Assembly (NCBI GenBank): GCA_035555595.1
Contig: DATMGK010000081.1
Span: 14,404 to 78,403, forward strand
Direction: 5' to 3'
From: Croceibacterium_A sp035555595
GTDB lineage: Bacteria; Pseudomonadota; Alphaproteobacteria; Sphingomonadales; Sphingomonadaceae
Length of the DNA stretch: 64,000 nucleotides
Within the stretch, counting starts at the first letter, position 1. Each line of letters opens with the position of its first letter. Shown here piece after piece: positions 1 through 8,146 of the stretch. The notes beneath the pieces are model-generated. The model was not told the DNA's origin, did not search any database, and saw only the letters and a list, made by a program, of their open reading frames with translations. Both the position numbers and the translations under genes were made by a program.

Positions 1-337
1 CGATCAGCAATAAGGCGCCCGTAGCCGCCAGAGCCACGGCCGCGAGAAAGAAGCCCAGCCCGTTCACCCGTTCGAAACCGAAGGGGAATTTGCGCGACCG
101 CCGCCCGGTGCGCTCCATGCGTGCGGCGACCAGGAAGGCAATCGGCGGCACCAGCCCCAGCGTGTCTTCGATCCAGGCTGTCTTCATCGTCTGGCTCTGG
201 CCCATGACCACGCCCATCACGGCGATGATCGTGACCGTCCAGAAGATGTTCCAGTATTCCAGCCTTTCGGCCCGCCGCAGGGTCTCGCGCAAGTCAGGCG
301 GCAGGCTTTCGGCATGGGTCATCGGCAGATCGGTCAT
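1..337 (-). CDS. Cation diffusion facilitator (CDF) family transporter, partial
   Basis: Only the first 112 codons are present; the gene runs off the left edge. The N-terminus has a short soluble lead, a first membrane helix (around residues 27-45), a second hydrophobic stretch after the motif EDTLGLVPP, a basic loop (RMERTGRRSRKFPFGFER) and the start of another helix. A leading membrane pair joined by a basic loop that ends in FPFGFER is typical of CDF transporters, which export divalent metals such as Zn2+, Co2+ or Fe2+ by proton antiport. The start codon overlaps the stop of the lipoprotein gene by 4 nt (ATGA), so the two are translationally coupled. The metal cannot be predicted because the metal-binding helices lie outside the window. 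Confidence 0.75.
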   Translation of the reverse strand, partial: MTDLPMTHAESLPPDLRETLRRAERLEYWNIFWTVTIIAVMGVVMGQSQTMKTAWIEDTLGLVPPIAFLVAARMERTGRRSRKFPFGFERVNGLGFFLAAVALAATGALLLI

Positions 338-777
338 CGCGTGCCCGCCTCGCTTGCGACCTGCCGGGCCTGATGTTCCACCAGCATGATCCAGCGGTTT
401 TCCCCACCGCGCATGGCGGCGCGCCATTCGATCGGATCGTCAGGATTACCTTCGCTGCGGATCGCAGGAGAAAGGGCCGCCAGCGTCATCGACGGCGTGT
501 CTTTGACGAACGGCGCTATCACCAGATCAAGCTCCCCCGCGTCGAGCCGGCGCAGCATGGGTTCGGTTGCGCCATCGCTGACCACCACGCTGGCACCCGT
601 GGCGGTTTCCAGACCGTGCAGCAGGTTCATCGCTTCCGGCGGCAAATCTTGCGCCCCGACACGGATGGTCCCACGCGCCTCGATGTTCGCCAGCGTGTGT
701 TCGGGATCGCGGGGCAGGGCGTCGCAGCCCGCCACCACGATTGCCGCAAGGGCAAGAAAAGCCCCACGCACAATCAC
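334..777 (-). CDS. Small lipoprotein with a truncated solute-binding-like domain
   Basis: This 147-residue protein begins with a lipoprotein signal whose lipobox VAGC places the lipidated cysteine at residue 18. The remainder (about residues 30-110) resembles lobe I of the family 3 solute-binding proteins: GTIRVGAQDLPPEAMN is a typical first strand, and the segment ending in DAGELDLVIAPF is typical of this fold. At about 120 mature residues it is half the usual length, so it lacks the second lobe of a canonical ABC receptor. It overlaps both neighbours by 4 nt, so it belongs to a three-gene operon with the FAD oxidoreductase upstream and the CDF transporter downstream. It may be an envelope sensor or accessory protein; no substrate can be named. 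Confidence 0.6.
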   Translation of the reverse strand: MIVRGAFLALAAIVVAGCDALPRDPEHTLANIEARGTIRVGAQDLPPEAMNLLHGLETATGASVVVSDGATEPMLRRLDAGELDLVIAPFVKDTPSMTLAALSPAIRSEGNPDDPIEWRAAMRGGENRWIMLVEHQARQVASEAGTR

Positions 778-2009
778 CCTTCGTTTTCCCTATCGTTGAA
801 CCGATAGGGATCGAAGCACGCGGCGTCCGGATCTGCCTGACCTTCGATGGCGCTGCTAAGCAATTCGGCGGCCAGCGCCGCGAATGCGATGCCGTTACCG
901 CCGAAGCCGGCGGCCAGCCACATCGCGGGCATGTTGGCGGCGGGGCCGATAGCGGGCAATCCGTCTGGCGAACTGCCGAATGTCGCGGCCCATCGGCGAT
1001 CTATCGGCAGCGGCCTTTCCAGACCCAGCAGCTTCGCGCTCCGGGCTGAGATCGTGCCGGCTTTGCTCTCGATCATCGCGTTGCGCCGGCCCTCATCGTG
1101 GAACTGCTCGTCCGCGCCGCCTGCGATAACGCGACCCTGCGCGCATGTGCGGATATAGAGATAGGGATCCGACGCCTCCCAGATCATCGCCCGCTCGCGC
1201 CAGGGCGGCTCCTCCAGCGGTGGTGTCGCCATGACAAAGGTGGAAAGCAGGCTGAATGCAGCGGGCAGGAACAGCCGTGCCCGTTCATAGCCTCCGGCGA
1301 AGATGGCCTGCCCCGCGTGGACCTGTGACCCGTCGGCCAGAGTCAGCAGAATACCGCCATGATCCGGCGCAACTCCGGTAACATCGCGGGGATAGCAGAT
1401 GTGGGCGCCATGCCCACGGGCCCGCTCCAGCATTTCCAGCGTAAGAGCGGCAGGATCGATAGCAAAGCCGCCTGTCGATACCAGGCTCGCGCGCGGCGCG
1501 ATGCAGAACCGTTCCGCGGTTTCTTCCGCCGTCAGGAATTGGGTTGGAAGGCCCGCTTTGCGGTGGAACTCGCACTCTTCCCGCAGGCTCGCTTCATCAA
1601 GAACATTGCCGGCCAGATAGACAGTGGGGCAGTCGATGCACTCACAAGTCAGCCCCAACGCTTCGATCCGGTTCGCCAGTCCGCGCACTGCGGAATAAAC
1701 GCGCCGCCACCGCCTTGCCGCTTCGTCAGCGCCGATTTGGCGAGACAGATCGCGCAGAGGAACGTCCATTGTCCACATGACTTCCGCGGTGGATGCTGCG
1801 GTACTGCCCCGGGCGGGTGGACGACGGTCCAGAAAGAGCAGGTCGTGCCCGGCCTCCGCCAGTCGCTGCCCCACGATCGCGCCCATGATGCCGGCGCCGA
1901 TAATGGCGATGCCGCATGTTTCCGGCAGGGCATCGGATGGTGGAACCGGATAATCCCGTTCCAGCCAAACCGGTTCGCCCCCGCGCAGATCATGCTGCTC
2001 GCTAAGCAC
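774..2009 (-). CDS. FAD-dependent oxidoreductase (DAO family)
   Basis: The protein has a Rossmann FAD-binding start (GAGIMG at residues 38-43 from the chosen start) followed by LLFLDRRPPARGSTAAST, the usual layout of the DAO/glycine-oxidase family, which oxidises secondary amines or amino acids using flavin. The C-terminal GLPAIGPA and GGNGIAFA segments match the family's second FAD-contact region. The start is uncertain. GTG at 2009 has GGAG four nt upstream and is chosen here; GTG at 2042 is possible. A separate 11-codon reading frame opens at ATG 2037 with an excellent GAGGAG site and ends at 2002, overlapping this start. It is the first gene of a coupled operon with the lipoprotein and CDF genes. 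Substrate unknown. Confidence 0.75.
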   Translation of the reverse strand: MLSEQHDLRGGEPVWLERDYPVPPSDALPETCGIAIIGAGIMGAIVGQRLAEAGHDLLFLDRRPPARGSTAASTAEVMWTMDVPLRDLSRQIGADEAARRWRRVYSAVRGLANRIEALGLTCECIDCPTVYLAGNVLDEASLREECEFHRKAGLPTQFLTAEETAERFCIAPRASLVSTGGFAIDPAALTLEMLERARGHGAHICYPRDVTGVAPDHGGILLTLADGSQVHAGQAIFAGGYERARLFLPAAFSLLSTFVMATPPLEEPPWRERAMIWEASDPYLYIRTCAQGRVIAGGADEQFHDEGRRNAMIESKAGTISARSAKLLGLERPLPIDRRWAATFGSSPDGLPAIGPAANMPAMWLAAGFGGNGIAFAALAAELLSSAIEGQADPDAACFDPYRFNDRENEG

Positions 2010-2037
2010 TTGGCTCCGGGGTCGTTGTTTTCGGCAT
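2002..2037 (-). other. Possible 11-codon leader peptide
   Basis: ATG at 2037 has GAGGAG seven nt upstream, the best ribosome site in the area. The frame reads MPKTTTPEPSA and stops with TAG at 2004-2002, overlapping the GTG at 2009 that probably starts the oxidoreductase. It could couple translation into the oxidoreductase, or reveal a frameshift in its true N-terminus. Confidence 0.25.
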
Positions 2038-2182
2038 CGCACCGCTCCTCGGCTGCCGGGTCAGCTCTTGCTGCCCCGTTTGAGCGGCCGGATGGCGAGC
2101 CCGCCCTCCGATCAATTCTCGCGAACAGGGACGGTTCCCTCCGCGTCTTCACACGGGGGAGGGGCGGTGCCCCCGATAGAGC

Positions 2183-3565
2183 TTACCGGTTTTCCGGCAC
2201 CGTGCCGGTTACGCGATAGAGGGTGATCCTGTTTTCTATCGCCGCCAGTTCCGTCGCGATCTTCTGGCGGCGTGCGGAATAGAGGCTGCGCTGCGCGTCA
2301 AGATTGGCGAGGAAGCTGTCTATCCCCCCGCGATAGCGCGCTTCGGTCAGTCGGGCGGCATCCGCTGTCGCGTCCGTGTTGACCTGTGCGGTGCGCAGCC
2401 GCTCTGCAACCGTTCCCTGCACAGCCAGCGCGTCGGCCACTTCGCGGAATGCGATCTGGATGGTTTGTTCGTAAGAGGCGAGCGCCGCGTCGCGCTGTGC
2501 CTCGCTCACCTCAACGGTGGCCGCGCGACCGCCAGCGTCAAACACCGTCTGGCTGGCATCGGCGCCCGCGCTGGCGCGAAACGCATCGTTCGTGAACAGA
2601 GAGCCAAGCGAACCGCTGCCGAAGTTCAGCAGGCCCGACAGCGAAAGCGTTGGGAACAGACGGGCGCGTGCCGTGCCGATATCCGCATTGGCTGCTCGCA
2701 GCCGATATTCCGCTTCGATCACATCGGGCCGGCGGAGAAGGACGGTCGAACTCGTCCCTGCGGGCAGGGTTTCGATCGCCGAAAACGCCTCTTCCAACTG
2801 GGCGGGAAGCAATGTGCGATCGAACTCCGCACCGACCAGCAGGCGAACGAGGTTTTCGTTCTGCGCCAGCGCGGTCGTTTGCAAGGCAAGGTCAGCCTCC
2901 GCCGTGGCGAGAAGCTGCTCCGCCTGCCTGACATCGGTCCGCGGAGCTATCCCGCCATCAAGGCGCATCCGGGTAAGTTCGAGGCTGCGGCGGGCGTTTG
3001 CCGCCGTATCCTGCGCCACCGCCAGCAGTTCACGATTGGCGGCATAAGCGGCCCATGCCGAGGCCAGATCGGCGACGATCCCGATGCGCACCGTGCGGCT
3101 GGCAGCCTCTGTCGCCAGTGCACGGTCACGCGCGGCGGCGGAAGCGTTTGCCAGCCTGCCGAACAGATCGATCTCGAACGAGGTGATGCCGCCCAATACG
3201 CTGTAGCTTTCACTACTCGTCGCATTGCCACCTGTCGCGTAATCCGCCCCTGCGCCTATCCCAAGCGTCGGGAACTGCGCGGATCGGGCGAGCCGGGCAT
3301 TTGCGCGCGCGGTCTGAAGGTTGGCGGCAGCGATGCGCAGATCGCGGTTATTGGCCAGCGCCTGATCGACCAGCGAGAGGAAGCGCACGTCCCGGAACAC
3401 ATCGGTGTAATCGACCGATGGCAGCGCCTGCTCCGTTTGCAGCAGGTATGCGTCGCCGATCGGCCAGGATTCCGCAATGGGCGCCTCCGGCTGAACGTAG
3501 GGCGGGGCGAGCGAGCAACCAGCCAATAACGCAGGAGCGAGAAAAGAAGCGAAGCGGCGCATCAT
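2183..3565 (-). CDS. RND efflux outer-membrane lipoprotein, NodT/OprM family
   Basis: This is the TolC-like exit duct of a tripartite drug pump. A short signal ends in the lipobox LAGC with the lipidated cysteine at residue 17, followed by the family's SLAPPY motif. The body shows the two internally repeated helical/beta hairpin units of outer-membrane efflux proteins: one around FEIDLFGRLANA and the second around LRAANADIGTARARLFPTLSLSG. The length (460 residues) is normal. Its start overlaps the stop of the pump gene by 4 nt, making it the last gene of the adaptor-pump-channel operon. It should sit as a trimer in the outer membrane and contact the AcrB-like pump through the adaptor. Confidence 0.92.
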   Translation of the reverse strand: MMRRFASFLAPALLAGCSLAPPYVQPEAPIAESWPIGDAYLLQTEQALPSVDYTDVFRDVRFLSLVDQALANNRDLRIAAANLQTARANARLARSAQFPTLGIGAGADYATGGNATSSESYSVLGGITSFEIDLFGRLANASAAARDRALATEAASRTVRIGIVADLASAWAAYAANRELLAVAQDTAANARRSLELTRMRLDGGIAPRTDVRQAEQLLATAEADLALQTTALAQNENLVRLLVGAEFDRTLLPAQLEEAFSAIETLPAGTSSTVLLRRPDVIEAEYRLRAANADIGTARARLFPTLSLSGLLNFGSGSLGSLFTNDAFRASAGADASQTVFDAGGRAATVEVSEAQRDAALASYEQTIQIAFREVADALAVQGTVAERLRTAQVNTDATADAARLTEARYRGGIDSFLANLDAQRSLYSARRQKIATELAAIENRITLYRVTGTVPENR

Positions 3566-6500
3566 GCGGTGGCTTCCTCGCCATCGTCCGAATGGTGGAG
3601 CTTCCTCTGCGCGGCGGCCAGCCCATCGCGCACGCCCCGCCGTACCATTACGAAGAACAGCGGGATGTAGAAGATCGCCAGCAGCGTCGCGGTCAGCATG
3701 CCGCCGATTACCGAAGTGCCGATGGCGATCTGGCTGTTCGCGCCCGCGCCGGTGGCCAGTGCCAGAGGCAGCACACCGAAAATGAAGGCAAAGCTGGTCA
3801 TCAGAATCGGGCGCAGGCGGATGCGCGCTGCATCCAGCGCCGCCTCGATGATCCGCTTACCCTGCTTCTCCGATTGCTCCGCGAACTCGATCATCAGGAT
3901 CGCGTTCTTGGCCGCCAGACCCATCGTGGTGAGCAGGCCGATCTGCAGGTAGATGTCGTTTTCCAGCCCGCGGAGCGTGACGGCAAACACCGCGCCTACC
4001 AGCCCAAGCGGGATGATCAGCAGCACCGCCACAGGGATCGACCAGCTTTCATAAAGTGCGGCGAGGCAGAGGAAAACCACCAGCAGCGAGAGGGCATAGA
4101 GCATCGGGGCCTGCCCGGACGAAAGCCGTTCTTCGAACGAGGAGCCGGACCACGCCACGCTGGTTCCTTCGATTTGCTGGGCCAGCGCCTCAATCCGGTT
4201 CATCGCCTCGCCCGAACTGGTGCCGGGCGCGGGCTGGCCGGAAATCTGGAAGGCGGGCAGCCCCAGAAAGCGGGATACGGTGGTCGGCGCGGTTTCCCAG
4301 GCAGTGCGGGCGAATGACGAGAACGGCGCCATCTCTCCGCTCGACGTGCGAACGTACCATTGGCCCAGGTCTTCGGGGCGGGCGCGGTAGGGGGCGTCCC
4401 CCTGCACATAGACGCGCTTCACGCGGCCATTCTCGATATAGTCACCGATGTAACGGCCGCCCCATGCCGTTGAGAGCGTGGCGTTCACGTCGCCGATCGA
4501 AAGGCCATAGCTCGAAAGACGATCGAAATCGGTGTCGATGCGCAGGGTGGGCTGATCGGGCAGATCGCCGAGCCGGACGTTGCTGAGCTGCGGATCGTTG
4601 CTTGCCAGTTCCAGCAGCTCATCTCGGGCGGCGGCGAATTCTTCTCGCGACAGGCCTGTGCTGTTGAGGAACTGCATCGAAAAGCCCGATGTGTCGCCCA
4701 GGCCGCGAACCGCGCCCGGAACCAGTGCGAACACTTGCGCATCGCGCAGGCCGGAGAATGCTGCCCGCGCACGATCTGCGATGGCTCCTGCGGTATTTTC
4801 CGGACCCTTGCGTTCGTCCCAGTGCTTCAGGTTGATGAAACCCTGTCCGGTGTTCTGGCCCGATGCACCGCCACCGCCGCCGCCCGCGACGAGGAAGAGG
4901 GTGTCCGTGTTCGCGGCCTCATGTGTGGTCAGGTATTCCGCGATCATGTCGCGAACCTCGACGGTCCGGGTCTGTGTCGCACCGGCTGGCAGACGGAACT
5001 GGATCTGCACCCGCCCCTGATCCTCACCCGGAATGAAGCCGCCGGGCAGGCGGAAGAACAGCAGCGCCAGAAGCGCGAGCACCAGCGTGTAAATGGCGAT
5101 GAACAGCCACTTGCGGTCCACCACTTTGGCCACCGCGCCGACATAGCGGTCAAGCAGTCCGTCGAAGCCGTTGTTGAACCAGTTTCTGGCCCGTTCCATT
5201 CCGCGCGAGAAACCGCTCTGCGGTCGGGCTTCCGCGGCATCATGCGAAGCTCTTGGTTTCAGCAGGGTCGCGGTGAGGGCCGGGCTGAGGATCAGCGCGA
5301 CCAGCACCGACAGGATCATCGCGGTGATGATCGTGATGGAAAACTGGCGGTAGATCACGCCGGTGGAACCGCCAAAAAACGCCATCGGCAGGAACACGGC
5401 GGAAAGCACCAGTCCAATGGCGACGAGCGCGACCTGCAATTCGCCCATGGACTTGATGGTGGCTTCCCGCGCGCTCATGCCCGGATTTTCGTGCATCAGT
5501 CGCTCGACGTTCTCGACCACCACGATCGCATCGTCGACCAGCAGGCCGATGGCGATCACCAGCCCGAACAATGTGAGCGTGTTGACCGAAAACCCGGCGA
5601 AATAGAGCACGGCGAAAGTGCCCAGCAGCACGATCGGCACCGCGATCGCCGGGATCAGCGTGGCCCGCCAGCTTTGCAGGAAGACGAACATGACGATCAC
5701 GACCAGAACGACGGCTTCGAGAAGCGCCTTCACCACCTGGTTCACCGACAGGCGGATGAAATTGGTCGAATCGTTAGCGTAGGCGTAGTCGAGCCCTTCG
5801 GGCAGGTTGCGGCCCAGTTCGGCCATCTTGGCCTTTACCGCTTCGGCGGTACGCAGCGCGTCAGCGCCCGGCGTCAGAGAGATCGACATCCCCGCGCTGG
5901 GGTGCCGGTTCATCTGCATGATCGTGTTATAGTTCTGGGCGCCGATCTCCACCCGGGCAACGTCCTTGAGCCGCACGGCCGAACCGTCGCTCTGCATTTT
6001 CAGCAGGATGTTCTGGAACTCTTCGGCGGTCTGCATCCGGCCCTGGCTCTTCACCGTGGCGTTCAGCAACTGGTCTTCCGCCGCGGGTTGCCCGCCCACT
6101 TCACCGGCAGCCACTTCCGCGTTCTGGGCGCTGATCGCGTTGATGACGTCACTGGGTATCAGAGAGAACGCAGCCAGCTTGTGCGGGTCCAGCCAGATCC
6201 GCATCGCATGGGCGGAACCGAACACGTTGACGTCGCCCACGCCGTCAATGCGTGAAAGCGTGTCCTGAATGTTGGAAGTGAGATAGTCCGCAACGTCCTG
6301 ATGGGATCGGGTGTCGGTGGTGTCGAACACGCCAACCATCAGCAGGCTGTCTGAATTGGACTTTGAAACCTGCACGCCCTGCCGCTGAACATCTGACGGC
6401 AGGCGGGAAAGCGCCTGCTGGATACGGTTCTGCACCTGTACCTGCGCGATGTCGGGATCGGTGCCCTTGGCGAAGGTCACCGAGATGCTGGCCCCACCGC

Positions 6501-6753
6501 GCGAATTCGATTGCGAACTGAAATAGAGCAGCCCGTCGATACCGGTCAGCTGCTGTTCCAGTATCTGGGTAACGCTGTTCTCGACCGTTTCAGCCGATGC
6601 GCCGGGATAGCTGGCGCGCACGTTCACCTGCGTCGGGGCGATGTCCGGATATTGTTCGATCGGCAATTGAGTGAGCGCGCCGATGCCGAACAGCATCACC
6701 AGAATGGCCAGCACCCAGGCGAAGATCGGCCGGTCGATGAATATGCGCGACAC
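3562..6753 (-). CDS. RND multidrug efflux permease, HAE-1 (AcrB/MexB) family
   Basis: At 1063 residues this is a full-length hydrophobic/amphiphilic exporter of the AcrB type. The N-terminus MSRIFIDRPIFAWVLAI is the classic first helix. GLLVDDAIVVVENVER near residue 407 carries the paired aspartates of the proton relay, and NAILMIEFAEQ in the C-terminal half includes the helix 10 region of the family. Two large periplasmic loops hold the porter and docking domains; the G-rich segment GGGGGGASGQNTGQGF lies in the second. It would take up lipophilic compounds from the periplasm or inner leaflet in exchange for protons. The adaptor ends 6 nt upstream, and the outer-membrane channel follows with a 4-nt overlap. 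The drug range cannot be read from sequence. Confidence 0.95.
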   Translation of the reverse strand: MSRIFIDRPIFAWVLAILVMLFGIGALTQLPIEQYPDIAPTQVNVRASYPGASAETVENSVTQILEQQLTGIDGLLYFSSQSNSRGGASISVTFAKGTDPDIAQVQVQNRIQQALSRLPSDVQRQGVQVSKSNSDSLLMVGVFDTTDTRSHQDVADYLTSNIQDTLSRIDGVGDVNVFGSAHAMRIWLDPHKLAAFSLIPSDVINAISAQNAEVAAGEVGGQPAAEDQLLNATVKSQGRMQTAEEFQNILLKMQSDGSAVRLKDVARVEIGAQNYNTIMQMNRHPSAGMSISLTPGADALRTAEAVKAKMAELGRNLPEGLDYAYANDSTNFIRLSVNQVVKALLEAVVLVVIVMFVFLQSWRATLIPAIAVPIVLLGTFAVLYFAGFSVNTLTLFGLVIAIGLLVDDAIVVVENVERLMHENPGMSAREATIKSMGELQVALVAIGLVLSAVFLPMAFFGGSTGVIYRQFSITIITAMILSVLVALILSPALTATLLKPRASHDAAEARPQSGFSRGMERARNWFNNGFDGLLDRYVGAVAKVVDRKWLFIAIYTLVLALLALLFFRLPGGFIPGEDQGRVQIQFRLPAGATQTRTVEVRDMIAEYLTTHEAANTDTLFLVAGGGGGGASGQNTGQGFINLKHWDERKGPENTAGAIADRARAAFSGLRDAQVFALVPGAVRGLGDTSGFSMQFLNSTGLSREEFAAARDELLELASNDPQLSNVRLGDLPDQPTLRIDTDFDRLSSYGLSIGDVNATLSTAWGGRYIGDYIENGRVKRVYVQGDAPYRARPEDLGQWYVRTSSGEMAPFSSFARTAWETAPTTVSRFLGLPAFQISGQPAPGTSSGEAMNRIEALAQQIEGTSVAWSGSSFEERLSSGQAPMLYALSLLVVFLCLAALYESWSIPVAVLLIIPLGLVGAVFAVTLRGLENDIYLQIGLLTTMGLAAKNAILMIEFAEQSEKQGKRIIEAALDAARIRLRPILMTSFAFIFGVLPLALATGAGANSQIAIGTSVIGGMLTATLLAIFYIPLFFVMVRRGVRDGLAAAQRKLHHSDDGEEATA

Positions 6754-6759
6754 GGCCGG

Positions 6760-7926
6760 TTATCCCCGCGGCCTTTCACCCGAAGGCGGTGAACCGACCC
6801 GCTGCGGGCTGGATGCCTGAACCGGCCTGACGGCGTCTCCGTGCTTCAGATTATTGAGACCCTGCGTGATGACGCGATCGCCAGCCTTCAGGCCCGAGGC
6901 GATGACCCAGTTCGTGCCCGAAGTGCGCGTGGCAGTGACCTTGCGCCTTTCAGCCTTGTTGTCCTTGCCGACCACATAAACATAGGGGGAGCCGTCGAAA
7001 TCACGCAGCAATGCCGGTTGCGGCACGAGGATTGCCCCCGGCTGGATGGCCTGATCGAAGACCGCCCGCACGAACATGCCGGGCAACAACAACCCATCCG
7101 GGTTGGGGAAACGCGCACGCACTGTGACGCTGCCGGTGTCCGGATTGACCACCACTTCCGAGAACTGAACGGTGCCCGCGTGGGAATAGCTGCTGCCATC
7201 CTCCAGCTCCAGCCGCACGCTGGTGCTGCCCTGCCGCAAGTCGCCCCGGGCAAAGGATTGCCGCAGGGCCGTCAGTTCGGCGCTGGATTGCTGGATATCC
7301 ACATAGATCGGATCGATCCGCTGGATGACGGCCAGAGGATCAGCCTGATTCGTGCTGACAAGCGCCCCGACGGTCGACAGCGATCGCCCGATGCGGCCGC
7401 TGATCGGGGCGGGGATCGTGGTGTAGCGCAAGTTTATGCGGGCGGTTTCCAGCGCGGCCTGGCTCTGCGCAACCGCAGCCTCCGCCATGCGGGCCTGAGC
7501 CGCGGCGTCGGTATATTCCTGCTGCGAGATCGCTTCTATGTCTGCCAGCGGGCGATATCGTTCGGCCTTGGCCTGCGCTGCCTCGGCACTGGCGCGCGCG
7601 CTGGCGAGGTTGGCGCTCGCCTGATTGACGGAGGCTCGATAGAGGCTGGCATCGACCTGATAGAGCGCCTGCCCCGCGCGCACCATCTGCCCTTCCTGGA
7701 ACAGGCGCTGGCGGACATATCCCGTGATCTGCGGGCGCACTTCGCTGGTTTCAAAGGCGACGGTGCGGCCCGAAAGGCTGGCGGAGAGCGGTACGTCCTG
7801 AGAAGATACGGTAACGAAGCCGACTTCAGCGGGTTGCCGCTGCGGCGGGCCATCGCTGGCGGAGCAGCCGGCAATCGCGAGGATTGCGGGCAGCGCGCAA
7901 AGCCGGAACAGCAGCTTCCGTGCCAT
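6760..7926 (-). CDS. RND efflux periplasmic adaptor lipoprotein (MFP/HlyD family)
   Basis: This 388-residue membrane fusion protein starts with a lipoprotein signal (lipobox IAGC, cysteine 21). The lipoyl half-motif VRPQITGYVRQRLFQEGQ and its partner IPAPISGRIG flank a coiled-coil hairpin (roughly residues 95-165) rich in Ala, Gln and Glu. The beta-barrel and membrane-proximal domains follow, with LLPGMFVRA as the typical late motif. It is the first gene of the RND operon and would join the inner-membrane pump to the NodT-type channel. A 20-bp imperfect palindrome stands 27 bp upstream of the start, a natural place for a repressor, but no regulator gene is adjacent. Confidence 0.93.
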   Translation of the reverse strand: MARKLLFRLCALPAILAIAGCSASDGPPQRQPAEVGFVTVSSQDVPLSASLSGRTVAFETSEVRPQITGYVRQRLFQEGQMVRAGQALYQVDASLYRASVNQASANLASARASAEAAQAKAERYRPLADIEAISQQEYTDAAAQARMAEAAVAQSQAALETARINLRYTTIPAPISGRIGRSLSTVGALVSTNQADPLAVIQRIDPIYVDIQQSSAELTALRQSFARGDLRQGSTSVRLELEDGSSYSHAGTVQFSEVVVNPDTGSVTVRARFPNPDGLLLPGMFVRAVFDQAIQPGAILVPQPALLRDFDGSPYVYVVGKDNKAERRKVTATRTSGTNWVIASGLKAGDRVITQGLNNLKHGDAVRPVQASSPQRVGSPPSGERPRG

Positions 7927-7952
7927 TAAGAATAGTCTCCAAAACTGCTGCT

Positions 7953-7972
7953 CCCTTACCTAGCGGTTAGGG
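7953..7972. promoter_or_regulatory. Imperfect 20-bp palindrome before the RND operon
   Basis: CCCTTACC-TAGC-GGTTAGGG has two 8-bp arms matching at 7 of 8 positions, centred about 36 bp upstream of the adaptor ATG. Its position fits a TetR- or MarR-type operator, but no regulator is linked. Confidence 0.4.
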
Positions 7973-8018
7973 AATGAGGTGTGCTTTGGGAAGGGGGGGA
8001 TTGACCATGCCCGAACAA

Positions 8019-8034
8019 CCGGTAATCCGGTAAT
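8019..8034. repeat. Short direct repeat, CCGGTAAT twice
   Basis: Two contiguous copies of CCGGTAAT lie in the 220-bp gap between the SGNH hydrolase stop and the RND adaptor start. I see no gene in this gap. Confidence 0.35.
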
Positions 8035-8094
8035 ATGGGGGTGTTGCTGGTGCGGCGAGATTTGTTCTCGGCTGGGCAAACCTGCAAGGTTTGA

Positions 8095-8124
8095 GCGCGC
8101 TGGCTTTCTTGTTCCGCAGCGCGC
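8095..8124 (-). terminator. Hairpin downstream of the SGNH hydrolase
   Basis: GCGCGCTG and CAGCGCGC form a perfect 8-bp stem with a 14-nt loop, 22 bp past the hydrolase stop. There is no clear U-tract, so termination is only a suggestion. Confidence 0.35.
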
Positions 8125-8146
8125 CCAATCAACATCTCACTATCAT

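Noticed and set aside
4735..6255. Long plus-strand open frames over the RND pump and other large genes.
   Set aside because: They are complementary-strand shadows caused by high GC content, with low-complexity His/Gln/Arg-rich translations and no domain.
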